A stretch of DNA of 64,000 nucleotides from Maribacter cobaltidurans (GCF_002269385.1 NZ_CP022957.1:1669001-1733000), one strand, 5' to 3'; shown: positions 15,160 through 24,063, counted from the first letter of the stretch. Notes: generated from the sequence alone by a model not told the origin. Translations and numbers: made by a program.

Positions 15160-15685
15160 GCAATAATTTGAAACAACTCGTAACGTCGACCGACTATTAT
15201 TAAAAACCAACTGAATGAAATATTTTAGAAAACTACAGATTATTATACTATTGATTTCATTGACAGGATTGATACTAGCGTGTTCTGATAAAAGTCGAAC
15301 AATAGAAAACCAAGAAGATTTATTATGGGGGTTAGAAGAAGAGTATATAAAAGCTCATAAAGACGCTGACCTTTCGAAAATTTTATCAATGTGGGACGAA
15401 AATTTTCTTGGTTGGCCAAGTCGTTTAGAGAACTCTGCAAGAAAGACTTCTGGTTCGGAATACTTACAAAAATACTTTTCGAAACCAATGCCTGCGGACA
15501 CAGAATTCCAAATAGAAAAACAGGGGATTTATATCGAAAACAATGTTGCAATTCTTCATTATCGACTTTTCCTTTTTCAAAGTAGCACTCGATTAACCCA
15601 CACTTGGATTAAGCGAGGCGATGACTGGTATATACTTGGAGGGATGGATTGGAATGAATAAATTGAATAAAAAACTATTGCCAAC
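15156..15685 (+). mobile_element. Cassette-like module 4 (lipoprotein gene)
   Basis: GTTAGCAATAATTT (15156-15169) and AAACTATTGCCAAC (15672-15685) are complementary at 12 of 14 positions and enclose one lipoprotein gene. The right end continues AATCTATAACCGCAAT, similar to the AAAACCTATACGCAAT that follows the right end of module 2. Confidence 0.5.
15215..15661 (+). CDS. Lipoprotein with NTF2-like (DUF4440/SnoaL-type) domain
   Basis: A 148-residue lipoprotein with a signal ending LTGLILAC, so Cys23 would be lipidated. The mature part fits the NTF2-like pattern (LLWGLEEEYIKAHKDADLSK, MWDENFLGWPS, then strands ending HTWIKRGDDWYILGGMDW). Proteins of this type are small ligand-binding or isomerase-like folds with no defined general role. 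It is the only gene of cassette-like module 4. Confidence 0.72.
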   Translation: MKYFRKLQIIILLISLTGLILACSDKSRTIENQEDLLWGLEEEYIKAHKDADLSKILSMWDENFLGWPSRLENSARKTSGSEYLQKYFSKPMPADTEFQIEKQGIYIENNVAILHYRLFLFQSSTRLTHTWIKRGDDWYILGGMDWNE

Positions 15686-15989
15686 AATCTATAACCGCAA
15701 TTTACTCACGGATGTTTATTTTTTATGGAGTTCGTCAGTCGCTTCGCTCGTGTCGGTGGATTGGCCTACGTCCGAATCCACGCGGAATTGCTAACGTCTG
15801 TGCTAAACCGAAAATTAACACCTATTAACCTGTAAATGAAGGTTATACGAGACCTTTGGCGGGTAATTCTGAACAGACAGATACCAAAACTGACCAAACA
15901 AAAAGTAAGTCCAATTACTTAAAATAAGTTGGTGCTTCGCATCAACTTATTCTGCTTTTTATTATTTTTGTATCGAACATTACAATAAT
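15686..15989. other. Structured spacer and terminator before the TetR gene
   Basis: No gene. It contains GTCGCTTCGCTCG (15738-15750), shared with 12383-12395 apart from one base, followed by a hairpin with arms GTGGATT/AATCCAC and then AATTGCTAACG, matching ATTGCTAGCG in the same relative place of the other copy. The terminator at 15923-15957 and a TATTTTTG box (15963-15970) occupy the right end. Confidence 0.45.
15923..15957 (+). terminator. Hairpin with T-rich tail upstream of the TetR gene
   Basis: AATAAGTTGGTGC (15923-15935), loop TTC, and GCATCAACTTATT (15939-15951) form a 13-bp stem with one G-U pair, followed by a T-rich stretch. It can stop transcripts from the module on the left. 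TATTTTTG at 15963-15970, 20 nt before the TetR ATG, fits a -7 box for the next gene, though no -33 box is evident. Confidence 0.65.
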
Positions 15990-16571
15990 ATGAAAGGAAG
16001 ACCAAACATTCATCACGAGAAAGAGGTTGTTCTAAAAGCTCAAGAACTATTTTGGAAAAAGGGGTACAACGCTACTTCGTTAGCAGACCTAAGCAAAGCA
16101 ACAGGAGCTGGTGCAGGAAGTTTGTACAACTCATTTAAAGGTGGGAAAAAAGAACTTTTCAAAAAATCACTTCAACAACGAAGAGAAGATTTTAACAACT
16201 TCAAAATACAATTAGAAAAAAGTGATAGTCCCATTGAACTAATAAAGGATTTTTTCCTTTCTGTAGCTGTTGCTTCTAAAAACACTCATTTAAAAGGTTG
16301 TATAATTTCTAATACAGTTGTTGAAATGACTTTTGTAGATAACGAATTAGAACAATCAGCAATCGAAATATTGAAAGACACAGAAGAACTTTATACCTCT
16401 ATCATTCTTACAGAACAAAAAAGAGGGAACATAAAATCAAAATTGCCTGCCGATGATTTAGGAAAATTTTTAATTACCCTTTGGTGTGGAATTAATTCAC
16501 TTAGAAGGATTTACCCTAATGAAAAAATACTTAAACAGCAAATAGAAATGCAACTGCAAATATTAAGCTAA
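15990..16571 (+). CDS. TetR-family transcriptional regulator
   Basis: A 193-residue repressor-type protein. The N-terminal HTH is typical (EVVLKAQELFWKKGYNATSLADLSKATGAGAGSLYNSFKGGKKELF), followed by an all-helical ligand-binding domain. It is 42 nt upstream of an SDR gene in the same orientation, so it probably represses that gene and itself in response to a small hydrophobic inducer. Confidence 0.88.
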   Translation: MKGRPNIHHEKEVVLKAQELFWKKGYNATSLADLSKATGAGAGSLYNSFKGGKKELFKKSLQQRREDFNNFKIQLEKSDSPIELIKDFFLSVAVASKNTHLKGCIISNTVVEMTFVDNELEQSAIEILKDTEELYTSIILTEQKRGNIKSKLPADDLGKFLITLWCGINSLRRIYPNEKILKQQIEMQLQILS

Positions 16572-16613
16572 TTTTTTTGACTATTTATTGAACAATCATT
16601 ACAAAAATGAACG

Positions 16614-17405
16614 ATGGATTTAAAACTAAACGAGAAAAGAGCATTTATAAGTGGCTCAACACAAGGAATTGGCTTTGCTATTGCACAGCAATTATTAAAA
16701 GAGGGGGTGTCTGTTACAATTAACGGACGACAAGCTGAAAAGACCAATCAAGCCAAAGAGAGGTTACAGAAAGAATTTCCAACCTCCAATATTTCAGCAT
16801 TATCGGCAGACTTTTCAAAAAAAGAAGAAGTTGAGAAATTGCTAAACCAACTTTCGAACATAGATATTTTGGTTAACAATCTTGGCATTTTCGGGATAGA
16901 AAAATTTGAAAATATTACAGACGAAGATTGGTATAGATATTTTGAAATAAATGTAATGAGTAGTGTTCGTTTATCAAGACAACTATTACCCGAAATGCTG
17001 AATAAAAAATGGGGACGAATTATTTTTATTAGTAGTGAATCGGGAGTAAATGTTCCCGAAAATATGATACATTACGGAATGACAAAATCAGCAATGTCAG
17101 CTATTGCAAATGGACTTTCTAAACTGACTAAAGGAACGGAAGTTACCATAAATACAGTTCTAGGTGGACCGACTTATTCAGACGGAGTTGCGACAGTTGT
17201 TGAGCAAATTGCACAAATGCAAAAACTTGACGTTGAGCAAATGAAAAATGCAATTATAGAGCAGTCTAATCCACATATTTTATTACAGCGATTTATTAAT
17301 CCAAATGAAATTGCAAATTTAGTCACTTACCTAGCAAGTCCCCTTTCTATTGCTACAAATGGAGCAACTTTAAGAGCAGATTCGGGAGTACTAAAGACGA
17401 TTTAA
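16614..17405 (+). CDS. SDR-family oxidoreductase
   Basis: A 263-residue classical SDR with SGSTQGIG at 13-20, NNLG at 88-91, the SSESG catalytic serine region and YxxxK as Tyr154/Lys158. It resembles 3-oxoacyl-ACP reductase-like enzymes, but its loop around 180-230 is specific and the substrate is unknown. It directly follows the TetR regulator, the usual arrangement for an inducible detoxification or carbonyl-reduction gene. Confidence 0.87.
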   Translation: MDLKLNEKRAFISGSTQGIGFAIAQQLLKEGVSVTINGRQAEKTNQAKERLQKEFPTSNISALSADFSKKEEVEKLLNQLSNIDILVNNLGIFGIEKFENITDEDWYRYFEINVMSSVRLSRQLLPEMLNKKWGRIIFISSESGVNVPENMIHYGMTKSAMSAIANGLSKLTKGTEVTINTVLGGPTYSDGVATVVEQIAQMQKLDVEQMKNAIIEQSNPHILLQRFINPNEIANLVTYLASPLSIATNGATLRADSGVLKTI

Positions 17406-17443
17406 AAACGAAACAACTCAATGCAAAATATATTACTTAGATT

Positions 17444-17689
17444 ATGATAGGGATATTTATAACAAATATTCAAAACGAAGTTCAACTGAACAAAATCGTG
17501 AACTCAATCAAAACAGATAGTCCTGAACTAAAAGTTAGTTACGACCTGAACGAAACCGAAAAACAATATCCTTGCGGACATACGGTGTTAAGGGTAGAGG
17601 GCAAAAAAATCAATGCTGATAAAATTTTGACAGCAGTTAATAGTTATGACCATAATTGTGAAATTTTGGAAGACAAAATTTGCATATAA
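17444..17689 (+). CDS. Small hypothetical protein with ferredoxin-like pattern
   Basis: An 81-residue cytosolic protein. The beta-alpha-beta-beta-alpha-beta order (MIGIFITNI, a helix, LKVSYDLN, GHTVLRVEGK, ADKILTAVNSYDHNCEIL) recalls HMA/ACT-type folds, but no CxxC metal site is present; only scattered cysteines (PCGH, NCEIL, KICI) are seen. The gene ends 11 nt before the methyltransferase ATG and may be co-transcribed with it. Function unknown. Confidence 0.55.
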   Translation: MIGIFITNIQNEVQLNKIVNSIKTDSPELKVSYDLNETEKQYPCGHTVLRVEGKKINADKILTAVNSYDHNCEILEDKICI

Positions 17690-17700
17690 TAAAAGTATCA

Positions 17701-18348
17701 ATGACTGAATTTTGGGAGCAAGCATTCAAGGAAAATCAAGAAATGTGGGGGTCAGAACCTGCCAAGTCAACCGTTATAACGAAAGACTTTTTTGCTAAAC
17801 ATAATATAAAAAATGTCCTTATTCCAGGGATTGGTTACGGAAGAAATGCACAAATTTTCCGAAAAAATGGAATGTCTGTAACGGGAATTGAAATCTCACA
17901 AACCGCTATTAACATAGCACACGAACATTTTGGTAATGATTTATTAATCCACCACGGTTCAGTAACCGAAATGCCGTTTGATGATAAATTGTATGACGGA
18001 ATATTTTGTTACGGACTAATTTACTTGCTAAATAAAGACGAAAGAAAGAAACTAATTCAAGACTGTTTTAATCAGTTGACCGAAACGGGATTTATGGTGT
18101 TTACGGTAATTACGAAAGACGCTCAAACTTATGGACAAGGAAAACTTGTAAGTAAGGATCGATTTGAAATGTTTGGTGGTGTTAAAATTTTCTTCTACGA
18201 TAAAGAATCTATAAAAGAAGAGTTTGGAGCTTTTGGTTTATTTGAAACTACGGAAGTAAATGAAAACTACCCTTTTCATTTAATAAAATGTACAAAGAAC
18301 TTATCATTAGAACAAAAAAACACTACCGCTAAAGCCGTGTATTATTAA
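17701..18348 (+). CDS. Class I SAM-dependent methyltransferase
   Basis: A 215-residue methyltransferase. I start it at ATG 17701 (MTEFWEQAFKENQEMWG) because the longer frame from 17680 overlaps the preceding gene. Motif I is VLIPGIGYGRNA (Gly43, Gly45 and Gly47 of the SAM loop), motif II VTGIEIS, and motif IV YDGIFCYGLIYLL. The similarity is to small-molecule (TPMT-like) methyltransferases; the acceptor is unknown. Confidence 0.82.
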   Translation: MTEFWEQAFKENQEMWGSEPAKSTVITKDFFAKHNIKNVLIPGIGYGRNAQIFRKNGMSVTGIEISQTAINIAHEHFGNDLLIHHGSVTEMPFDDKLYDGIFCYGLIYLLNKDERKKLIQDCFNQLTETGFMVFTVITKDAQTYGQGKLVSKDRFEMFGGVKIFFYDKESIKEEFGAFGLFETTEVNENYPFHLIKCTKNLSLEQKNTTAKAVYY

Positions 18349-18446
18349 TTGCTTTTTTTAGTCTTAAACAAATAGCGCAACTAATCTTATACAAACACCT
18401 TGTGTGTAAGTGAAACAAAACTCAAACTGAAATTAAAAATAGAGAC

Positions 18447-18874
18447 ATGAAAACAAAAATGAATTTTAAGAGCCCATTTCCAATGATTTTAATGGCACTA
18501 TTTTTTTGGACTTCAACATCTGAATTGATTGCTCAAGAAAAAAGGCCGAACTGAAAGACTTTAAGGTTATTGTGGAGAAAACTGACAATGGAATAAAAAT
18601 GAAAAGCGAAAAAGGTAGTGCTTGTTTAGACTTATCATTTAGCTTGAATAACGACCGACCACAAGCAGTAGATGAATACGGAATGACTGAATTAAAAAAC
18701 GTTTCGGAAAATAAAGACGAAAAACTTGCGGACTTTTTATTTACGATAACTAAAACGGAAAACGGAATTGAACTCAAAGGAATTGAGGGAACAGCGTGGA
18801 CTGAATTAAATTTTTCTCTTGCCGAGAACAAAAAGCAAGCAATTGACCAATTTGGAATGACAAGTTTGAACTAA
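18447..18874 (+). pseudogene. Secreted hypothetical protein split by a frameshift
   Basis: The ATG at 18447 starts a signal peptide (MILMALFFWTSTSELIAQE) that hits a stop at 18552-18554. Adding one base to the run of six A at 18538-18543 continues as KKAELKDFKVIVEKTDNGI into the 100-residue frame ending at 18874. The mature part has two internal copies of a motif, IKMKSEKGSACLDLSFSLNN...AVDEYGMTEL and IELKGIEGTAWTELNFSLAE...AIDQFGMTSL. It would be about 141 residues when repaired. Function unknown; this is the second homopolymer frameshift in this accessory region. Confidence 0.65.
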
Positions 18875-18968
18875 AAACACCTACAAACAACAAAGAACTG
18901 AGGTAAAAAACAAGTTGCTTAAATTCAATTTAGACATAGAATTCTCATTACTCAATTCTTTATAATCT

Positions 18969-20042
18969 TTAAAAAAGACTCAATTGTCCAGTCTTATATC
19001 GCCCATGCAATTCCGTATTCAAGGCTGGGAATTTTTTATCCTTAAAATAGTTGCGTCTTGCTAGCCTTACCATGTCATGGATTTGGGTGGCTATTTTGCC
19101 CTCTCCCTTGCTTCGGATTCCAAAGCGGCTATCGTTTAGGGTTCCGCCGTGACATTCCTTGATCTGGTTTAACACCTTATACGCCCTATCTGGCATCGTC
19201 TTGTGAATCCAATCGGTAAAAATACCCCCAATGGCACCATTCAATCTAACTATGGTAAAAGCGAAGGACAATGCTCCATTTTCCGATACAGTCTTGGCCA
19301 AATCCAAAATTTCATGGCTATTGATTCCTGGAATGATGGGTGCCAGCATTGCGTTTACGGGAATGCCGTTTTCAGACAGCACTTTTATCGTCTTCAGCCT
19401 TTTGGGGATAGAGGCGGTTCTCGGTTCCAAAATCCGACGGGTCTCCTCTTTCAAGGAGGTCACCGAAACATTCACCCCTATCAAACCGTAGTTGTTCAAC
19501 TCTTTTAAAAGGTGCAAATCCCTTAAAATCAATCCATTTTTTGTAATGATACCAACGGGGTGTCTATATTTTAAAAATACTTCTAGACACTCCCTCGTAA
19601 TTTTATATTTATGCTCTGCGGGTTGATAGCAATCCGTGTTTCCAGAAAGTACAATGGTGCACGCTTTCCAAGCCTTGCTTTTTAGCTTTGCCTCCAACAA
19701 CTTTGGAGCATCACGCTTTACCAAAATTTTACGCTCAAAATCCAATCCTGCGCTATATCCCCAATATTCATGCGTATTCCTTGCATAACAATACACACAT
19801 CCATGTTCGCAACCTTGATACGTATTCATGGAATACATCATCCCAACATCCGGACTCTTAACCTCGTTAACAATGGTCTTGGGAAAAATGGGAATGTACT
19901 GGGTTCTGTTGTTATCTGCCGATTCACCTTCGAGACGACAAAACTCCAGGAAGTCGTCCCTGGTCTCGTAAATATGCTGAAGAAATTTATTGGGCGTATT
20001 TTCTTGTGCGCCCCTTCCTTTAATGGTATAATCAGAATTCAT
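18969..20042 (-). CDS. PA0069-family radical SAM protein
   Basis: A 357-residue radical SAM enzyme with the 4Fe-4S motif CEHGCVYCYARN (Cys78, Cys82, Cys85) and a TIM-barrel-like sequence related to SplB (spore photoproduct lyase). The PA0069 family has no assigned reaction; its similarity to SplB suggests a nucleic-acid substrate. The protein ends TGQLSLF, which matches the pentapeptide QL[S/D]LF that binds the replicative sliding clamp. It is the last gene of a minus-strand series with an exported protein, a crotonase and a kinase. Confidence 0.88.
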   Translation of the reverse strand: MNSDYTIKGRGAQENTPNKFLQHIYETRDDFLEFCRLEGESADNNRTQYIPIFPKTIVNEVKSPDVGMMYSMNTYQGCEHGCVYCYARNTHEYWGYSAGLDFERKILVKRDAPKLLEAKLKSKAWKACTIVLSGNTDCYQPAEHKYKITRECLEVFLKYRHPVGIITKNGLILRDLHLLKELNNYGLIGVNVSVTSLKEETRRILEPRTASIPKRLKTIKVLSENGIPVNAMLAPIIPGINSHEILDLAKTVSENGALSFAFTIVRLNGAIGGIFTDWIHKTMPDRAYKVLNQIKECHGGTLNDSRFGIRSKGEGKIATQIHDMVRLARRNYFKDKKFPALNTELHGRYKTGQLSLF

Positions 20043-20089
20043 TTTATTGGATTTATTCCAAAAATATGGAATAAATCCAATAAATAATG

Positions 20090-21640
20090 TTATTTAACAG
20101 CTACTTGCACCAATTGCTTTTTGGAACCTCGTTTCGCATAGAACATAAGCTCATCATTTAGATGGTCTACATAGGGTCTGGAAACCATTAATGGAAGGCG
20201 TGCATCCGTATCATCAATAACCTTTTCGTAGGTCATATGGCCTTTATCGTCCAACTTGATCAAAAATACGTTTCTATTCCTACTCAAGCCCTGTTTGAAC
20301 ATGATACGCTCATCGCTCAATTGCTGCGGATTTTCAGCGGAAGTACTGATAAAGAAATAGGTTTTATCTCCCTTGGTATATGAGCTATAGGAAGCGTAGG
20401 CCCCATCTCCTTGGGTCACCTCGGTCTTATTGATGTTTCTGGCCCAAATAAGGTCTCCATCGTTACTTAATTTTGCGCTTACAATGTCATTGTGATGATA
20501 TCTTGTAATCATGACACGGCCCCCACTGCTGTTCGCTTGTGTACTCGTGCTTGTAAAATATTCCTCGGCATTGAATAGGATTTCCCCTTTTGATGTAATA
20601 TCCATCCCTTTGAATACCAAATTTTTAAGTGTCTTGTCTTCTTCCCTACCAAACTTGTCCATCATGAACTGATCGGAAAAAGGGTTAAATTTTTGCACTT
20701 CAATTTCCAAGGTTTGGGGATTCAGTTTAAAATAGGAAATACCATTGTAGCGGTTATCCTTTCTATCCGCATAAAATCCAAGACACAATAATTCATTACC
20801 CTTGAAAATAGGTTTTAGGGCCTCTGGGAATTTACCCGGAGTATAAAAGGACTGGGTACTTCCTCCCGTATTGGAAACGCGTACCATTTCATACTGAAAC
20901 TTGCGCTCCGTGGCATTGAACCTTTTTTTCTTAAAATAGGCCTTACCCACTAAATAAACGTTGCTCAAATCCTTTGAAAAGGTAATCGTTTCAAAGGCAT
21001 AGTTCTTTTCCTCCACCTCATCGGAAAAATCATGTTCCATAAGTTTTTTGAGACCTGCATCAAAAACATGGATAAAATGTTTGTTGTTCTTTCCTTTCTT
21101 AAAATGTGTGGTAATGGCGAATGCCGATTTTTCGTCGTTAAAAAGTACCGATGTGGTGAAACCGGAAGAAAAATTCCTGTTGTAATAGTTGCGGTCCAAG
21201 GGCTCCGATACCGGGTCTGAAGGAATGGTCAAAATAGTCTCCTTAGAAAATTGATAGTCCGTATAGGGGCTTCTATGAATTTGATATTCATAGGCCATAC
21301 CATCAAAATTATATTCCAGAAACAGTAAATAGACCTGTCCGTTTTTAATGTAGGCATCTACAAAATTCGCGTTTTTCAGTTTATAATTGAATTCGGACAA
21401 GAGTTCCAGATCCTTGTTGTAGTGTTCAATAAAATAGCCTTTAGGCTTTAAAACGATGCCCGTGTAATAGGCCCTTACGATGACAGTTCCCCCCTCGCCA
21501 TCGTCCGCAATGGCCAGTAGGTTGGAATATTTGTACTTATCATTGTATTTTTCACCAATGTTGTAAGCAAGATCATTTTGCTGGGCAAAGGAAATACTGA
21601 TAGTTGCCAAAAATAGCGACAGGAAAAATTTTCTTAACAT
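20090..21640 (-). CDS. Exported protein of unknown function
   Basis: A 516-residue secreted protein with signal peptide MLRKFFLSLFLATISISFAQ. The mature part is beta-rich with repeated strand patterns (GEGGTVIVRAYYTGIVLKPKG, GEILFNAEEYF, GDLIWARNINKTE), suggesting a beta-propeller, but no named domain was recognised. It lies 17 nt downstream of the crotonase gene and 47 nt upstream of the radical SAM gene, so it is probably part of the same transcript. Confidence 0.7.
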   Translation of the reverse strand: MLRKFFLSLFLATISISFAQQNDLAYNIGEKYNDKYKYSNLLAIADDGEGGTVIVRAYYTGIVLKPKGYFIEHYNKDLELLSEFNYKLKNANFVDAYIKNGQVYLLFLEYNFDGMAYEYQIHRSPYTDYQFSKETILTIPSDPVSEPLDRNYYNRNFSSGFTTSVLFNDEKSAFAITTHFKKGKNNKHFIHVFDAGLKKLMEHDFSDEVEEKNYAFETITFSKDLSNVYLVGKAYFKKKRFNATERKFQYEMVRVSNTGGSTQSFYTPGKFPEALKPIFKGNELLCLGFYADRKDNRYNGISYFKLNPQTLEIEVQKFNPFSDQFMMDKFGREEDKTLKNLVFKGMDITSKGEILFNAEEYFTSTSTQANSSGGRVMITRYHHNDIVSAKLSNDGDLIWARNINKTEVTQGDGAYASYSSYTKGDKTYFFISTSAENPQQLSDERIMFKQGLSRNRNVFLIKLDDKGHMTYEKVIDDTDARLPLMVSRPYVDHLNDELMFYAKRGSKKQLVQVAVK

Positions 21641-21657
21641 GTTTGGTTCGGTATTAT

Positions 21658-22440
21658 CTACGAACCCGGGAAATCTGCTTTTCTCTTTTCCATGAATGCG
21701 GTTGTACCTTCGGCAAAATCGTCAGTTCCAAAACATTCACCAAAAGCTTCGATTTCCTGCTCGTAGCCGTTAACAGTATTCATAAAACCCGCATTTACCG
21801 CTTTTATTGCATAGGATATGGCCACAGTGGAGTTGTTGCCTATTTTTTGCGCCAATTTTTTACAGAGGGGCAACAATTCCTCCATAGGAACCACATGGTT
21901 GACCAACCCATAGTTCATGGCTTGATCGGCAGAAATCATTCCTGCCGTCATAATCATTTCCATGGCCCTTCCCTTACCTACTAGTTGCGGAAGGCGCTGT
22001 GTACCACCATAACCGGGAATAACGCCCAAGGAAACCTCTGGCAAGCCCATTTTGGCATTTTCACTGGCAACCCTAAAATGGCAGGCCATGGCCAATTCCA
22101 ATCCTCCTCCCAAGGCAAAACCATTTACGGCCGCTATGACAGGTTTGGATAAGTTTTCCACAAAATCGAATAGTAATTCCTGGCCTTTGGCGGCCAACTT
22201 TTTGCCTTTTTTTACCGAAAAATCAGCAAATTCAGAAATATCGGCCCCGGCCACAAAAGCCTTTTCCCCGCTACCGGTGATGATAATCACTTTAATATCT
22301 GAATCATCCTCCAGTTCACAGATGGCCTCATGTAATTCTTGGATGGTTTCCCTGTTGAGAGCATTTAATTTTTTAGGCCGATTAATAGTAACAGTAGCAA
22401 TGGCATCTTCAATTTCTAAGAGTATTGTTTCGTAAGACAT
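21658..22440 (-). CDS. Enoyl-CoA hydratase/isomerase (crotonase family)
   Basis: A 260-residue crotonase. The oxyanion-hole elements are AFVAGADISEFADF and FALGGGLELAMACHFRVAS, and the catalytic glutamates of short-chain hydratases fit LGLELA/PEVSLGVIPGYGGTQRL (GGGLELA and GLPEVSLG). It should hydrate 2-enoyl-CoA in fatty-acid or amino-acid beta-oxidation. It starts 12 nt after the kinase gene on the same strand, so it is co-transcribed with it, which is an unusual partner. Confidence 0.88.
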   Translation of the reverse strand: MSYETILLEIEDAIATVTINRPKKLNALNRETIQELHEAICELEDDSDIKVIIITGSGEKAFVAGADISEFADFSVKKGKKLAAKGQELLFDFVENLSKPVIAAVNGFALGGGLELAMACHFRVASENAKMGLPEVSLGVIPGYGGTQRLPQLVGKGRAMEMIMTAGMISADQAMNYGLVNHVVPMEELLPLCKKLAQKIGNNSTVAISYAIKAVNAGFMNTVNGYEQEIEAFGECFGTDDFAEGTTAFMEKRKADFPGS

Positions 22441-22452
22441 ATTCGTTTCTAT

Positions 22453-23925
22453 TTATTTAATGGTAGTCATATTTACAACCCTGGGAAATTTAACACAAAA
22501 AACAGTGCCCTTTCCAGGATGTGAAGTGAAATTTATAGTTCCTTTATAGGTCTCCACAATATTCTTTACCATTCCCAGACCTAATCCCATTCCACTGGTT
22601 TTCGTTGTAAATTTAGGCTCGAAGATTTTATCCTCGACTTCTTTTTCAATTCCTTTTCCATTGTCTGCCACAGAAATTTTTACCATTTCCCCATCAATCG
22701 CCACAGAAACCAAAATTCTTGGGGAGGGGTTTTCCTCCGTAATGGCCTGTATGGCATTCTTGACCAAATTCGTAACCACCCTAATCAATTGCGTGCGATC
22801 CAATTTGGCAATGATCTCCTCTTCCTCTGCGATAAAATGAATGTAATCCTCATTAAAGATGTCCAAGGCCAATTTTACGATTTTCACGACATTCAGCGTT
22901 TCGTTCTGCTGTGCAGGCATCTCTGCAAAACTTGAAAATGCGGAAGCGATACTGCTCATGGTATCTATCTGTTGAATAAGGGTTTTGGAATATTCAGCTA
23001 CTTTCTCAGTTATATCGGGATCGTTGGGGTCAAACTTCCGTTGAAAACTTTGAACACTCAATCTCATGGGGGTCAAAGGATTTTTTATTTCATGTGCAAC
23101 CTGCTTGGCCATTTCCCTCCAGGCCTGTTCCCTTTCACTTTTCGCCAGTTTCGCCGCACTCAGGCTCAGCTCGTCTATCATGGCATTGTAGGAAGAAATC
23201 AATTTTTCAATTTCTTCGCCGGGTTTCTCCAAAAAGATTTTTTCGTTTCTCCGGGTCAGGTCGGTACGTTCCATCATATCGCTTATCGTTTCCAAGGAGC
23301 GTGTGATGTATTTGGAAATAAAGTAAGCTAGGCCAATAGCCAACAGGAGCATTAAGAAATATACCCCTCCCAATCTTGCCAAAAACTCGTAAAGTTCCTT
23401 ATCGTTAAAGGAATTGTCCTCAAAATAAGGCAGGTTTAGAATTCCAATTGGCTTAAACTGACGATCTGAAATATAGGTATACGAAGCTTGGTACTGATCG
23501 CCTGCCGCAGAATTCTTTTCCACATATCTTTTGTCTACACTGTTATCCAGCTGATTAAGGACTTCTGGGTCCAAACAAAGTGAAATGGGATCATTCTCCA
23601 ATTTTGGCCTGGAGCTTTTTATCAATTGACCGTCCAAGGTATAGATATTGAAATTCATGTTTTGCACCACGGCAATCTCATAAATTTCGTCCTTAAAGAT
23701 AAGTCCCAGATTTTCTGTAGTGACCGGGTAGGTAGTCTTCTGTATGGTCAAATCTATGCTTTGCCTAATCTGCTCCTCCTTACGTTCCATTCTATTTTGG
23801 TGGTAATCCCTATTGATTTCCCTAAACTGATAGATGGTAATTCCAAGAATAAGCACAGAAGCTATGAGTACCAATAAGATCATTGATACGAAAATGCGCG
23901 ACCGCAAAGAAAATCTTCTTAACAA
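22453..23925 (-). CDS. NtrY-like membrane sensor histidine kinase
   Basis: A 490-residue kinase. TM1 is at about 11-34 and TM2 at about 188-205, enclosing an extracytoplasmic sensor domain; HAMP follows, then the H-box VAHEIKNPLTPM (His278), N-box NLVKNAIQAI, and G-boxes DNGKGIEKE and GMGLGLGM. The frame begins at TTG 23925; the next in-frame ATG would remove the basic leader MLRRFSLRSR. TAACTTTG, a -7 consensus, lies at 23943-23950 on this strand. No response-regulator gene is adjacent, so its partner is elsewhere. Confidence 0.88.
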   Translation of the reverse strand: MLRRFSLRSRIFVSMILLVLIASVLILGITIYQFREINRDYHQNRMERKEEQIRQSIDLTIQKTTYPVTTENLGLIFKDEIYEIAVVQNMNFNIYTLDGQLIKSSRPKLENDPISLCLDPEVLNQLDNSVDKRYVEKNSAAGDQYQASYTYISDRQFKPIGILNLPYFEDNSFNDKELYEFLARLGGVYFLMLLLAIGLAYFISKYITRSLETISDMMERTDLTRRNEKIFLEKPGEEIEKLISSYNAMIDELSLSAAKLAKSEREQAWREMAKQVAHEIKNPLTPMRLSVQSFQRKFDPNDPDITEKVAEYSKTLIQQIDTMSSIASAFSSFAEMPAQQNETLNVVKIVKLALDIFNEDYIHFIAEEEEIIAKLDRTQLIRVVTNLVKNAIQAITEENPSPRILVSVAIDGEMVKISVADNGKGIEKEVEDKIFEPKFTTKTSGMGLGLGMVKNIVETYKGTINFTSHPGKGTVFCVKFPRVVNMTTIK

Positions 23926-24063
23926 AAGCTCGGTGTTTCGTTCAAAGTTAGCAAATATCGCACCAAAGAAGATTTTAGAAGGATATCAAATGTAAAAGTC
24001 AAGTTCAAATTCTAACTTAAGTCCAAAAGAACTATAGTTATTTGTGTCCTGTAGGGCATACCC

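Noticed and set aside
11348..15989. Canonical integron with attI and intI
   Set aside because: No tyrosine recombinase gene is present and the end boxes deviate from RYYYAAC/GTTRRRY. I therefore describe the modules only as cassette-like.
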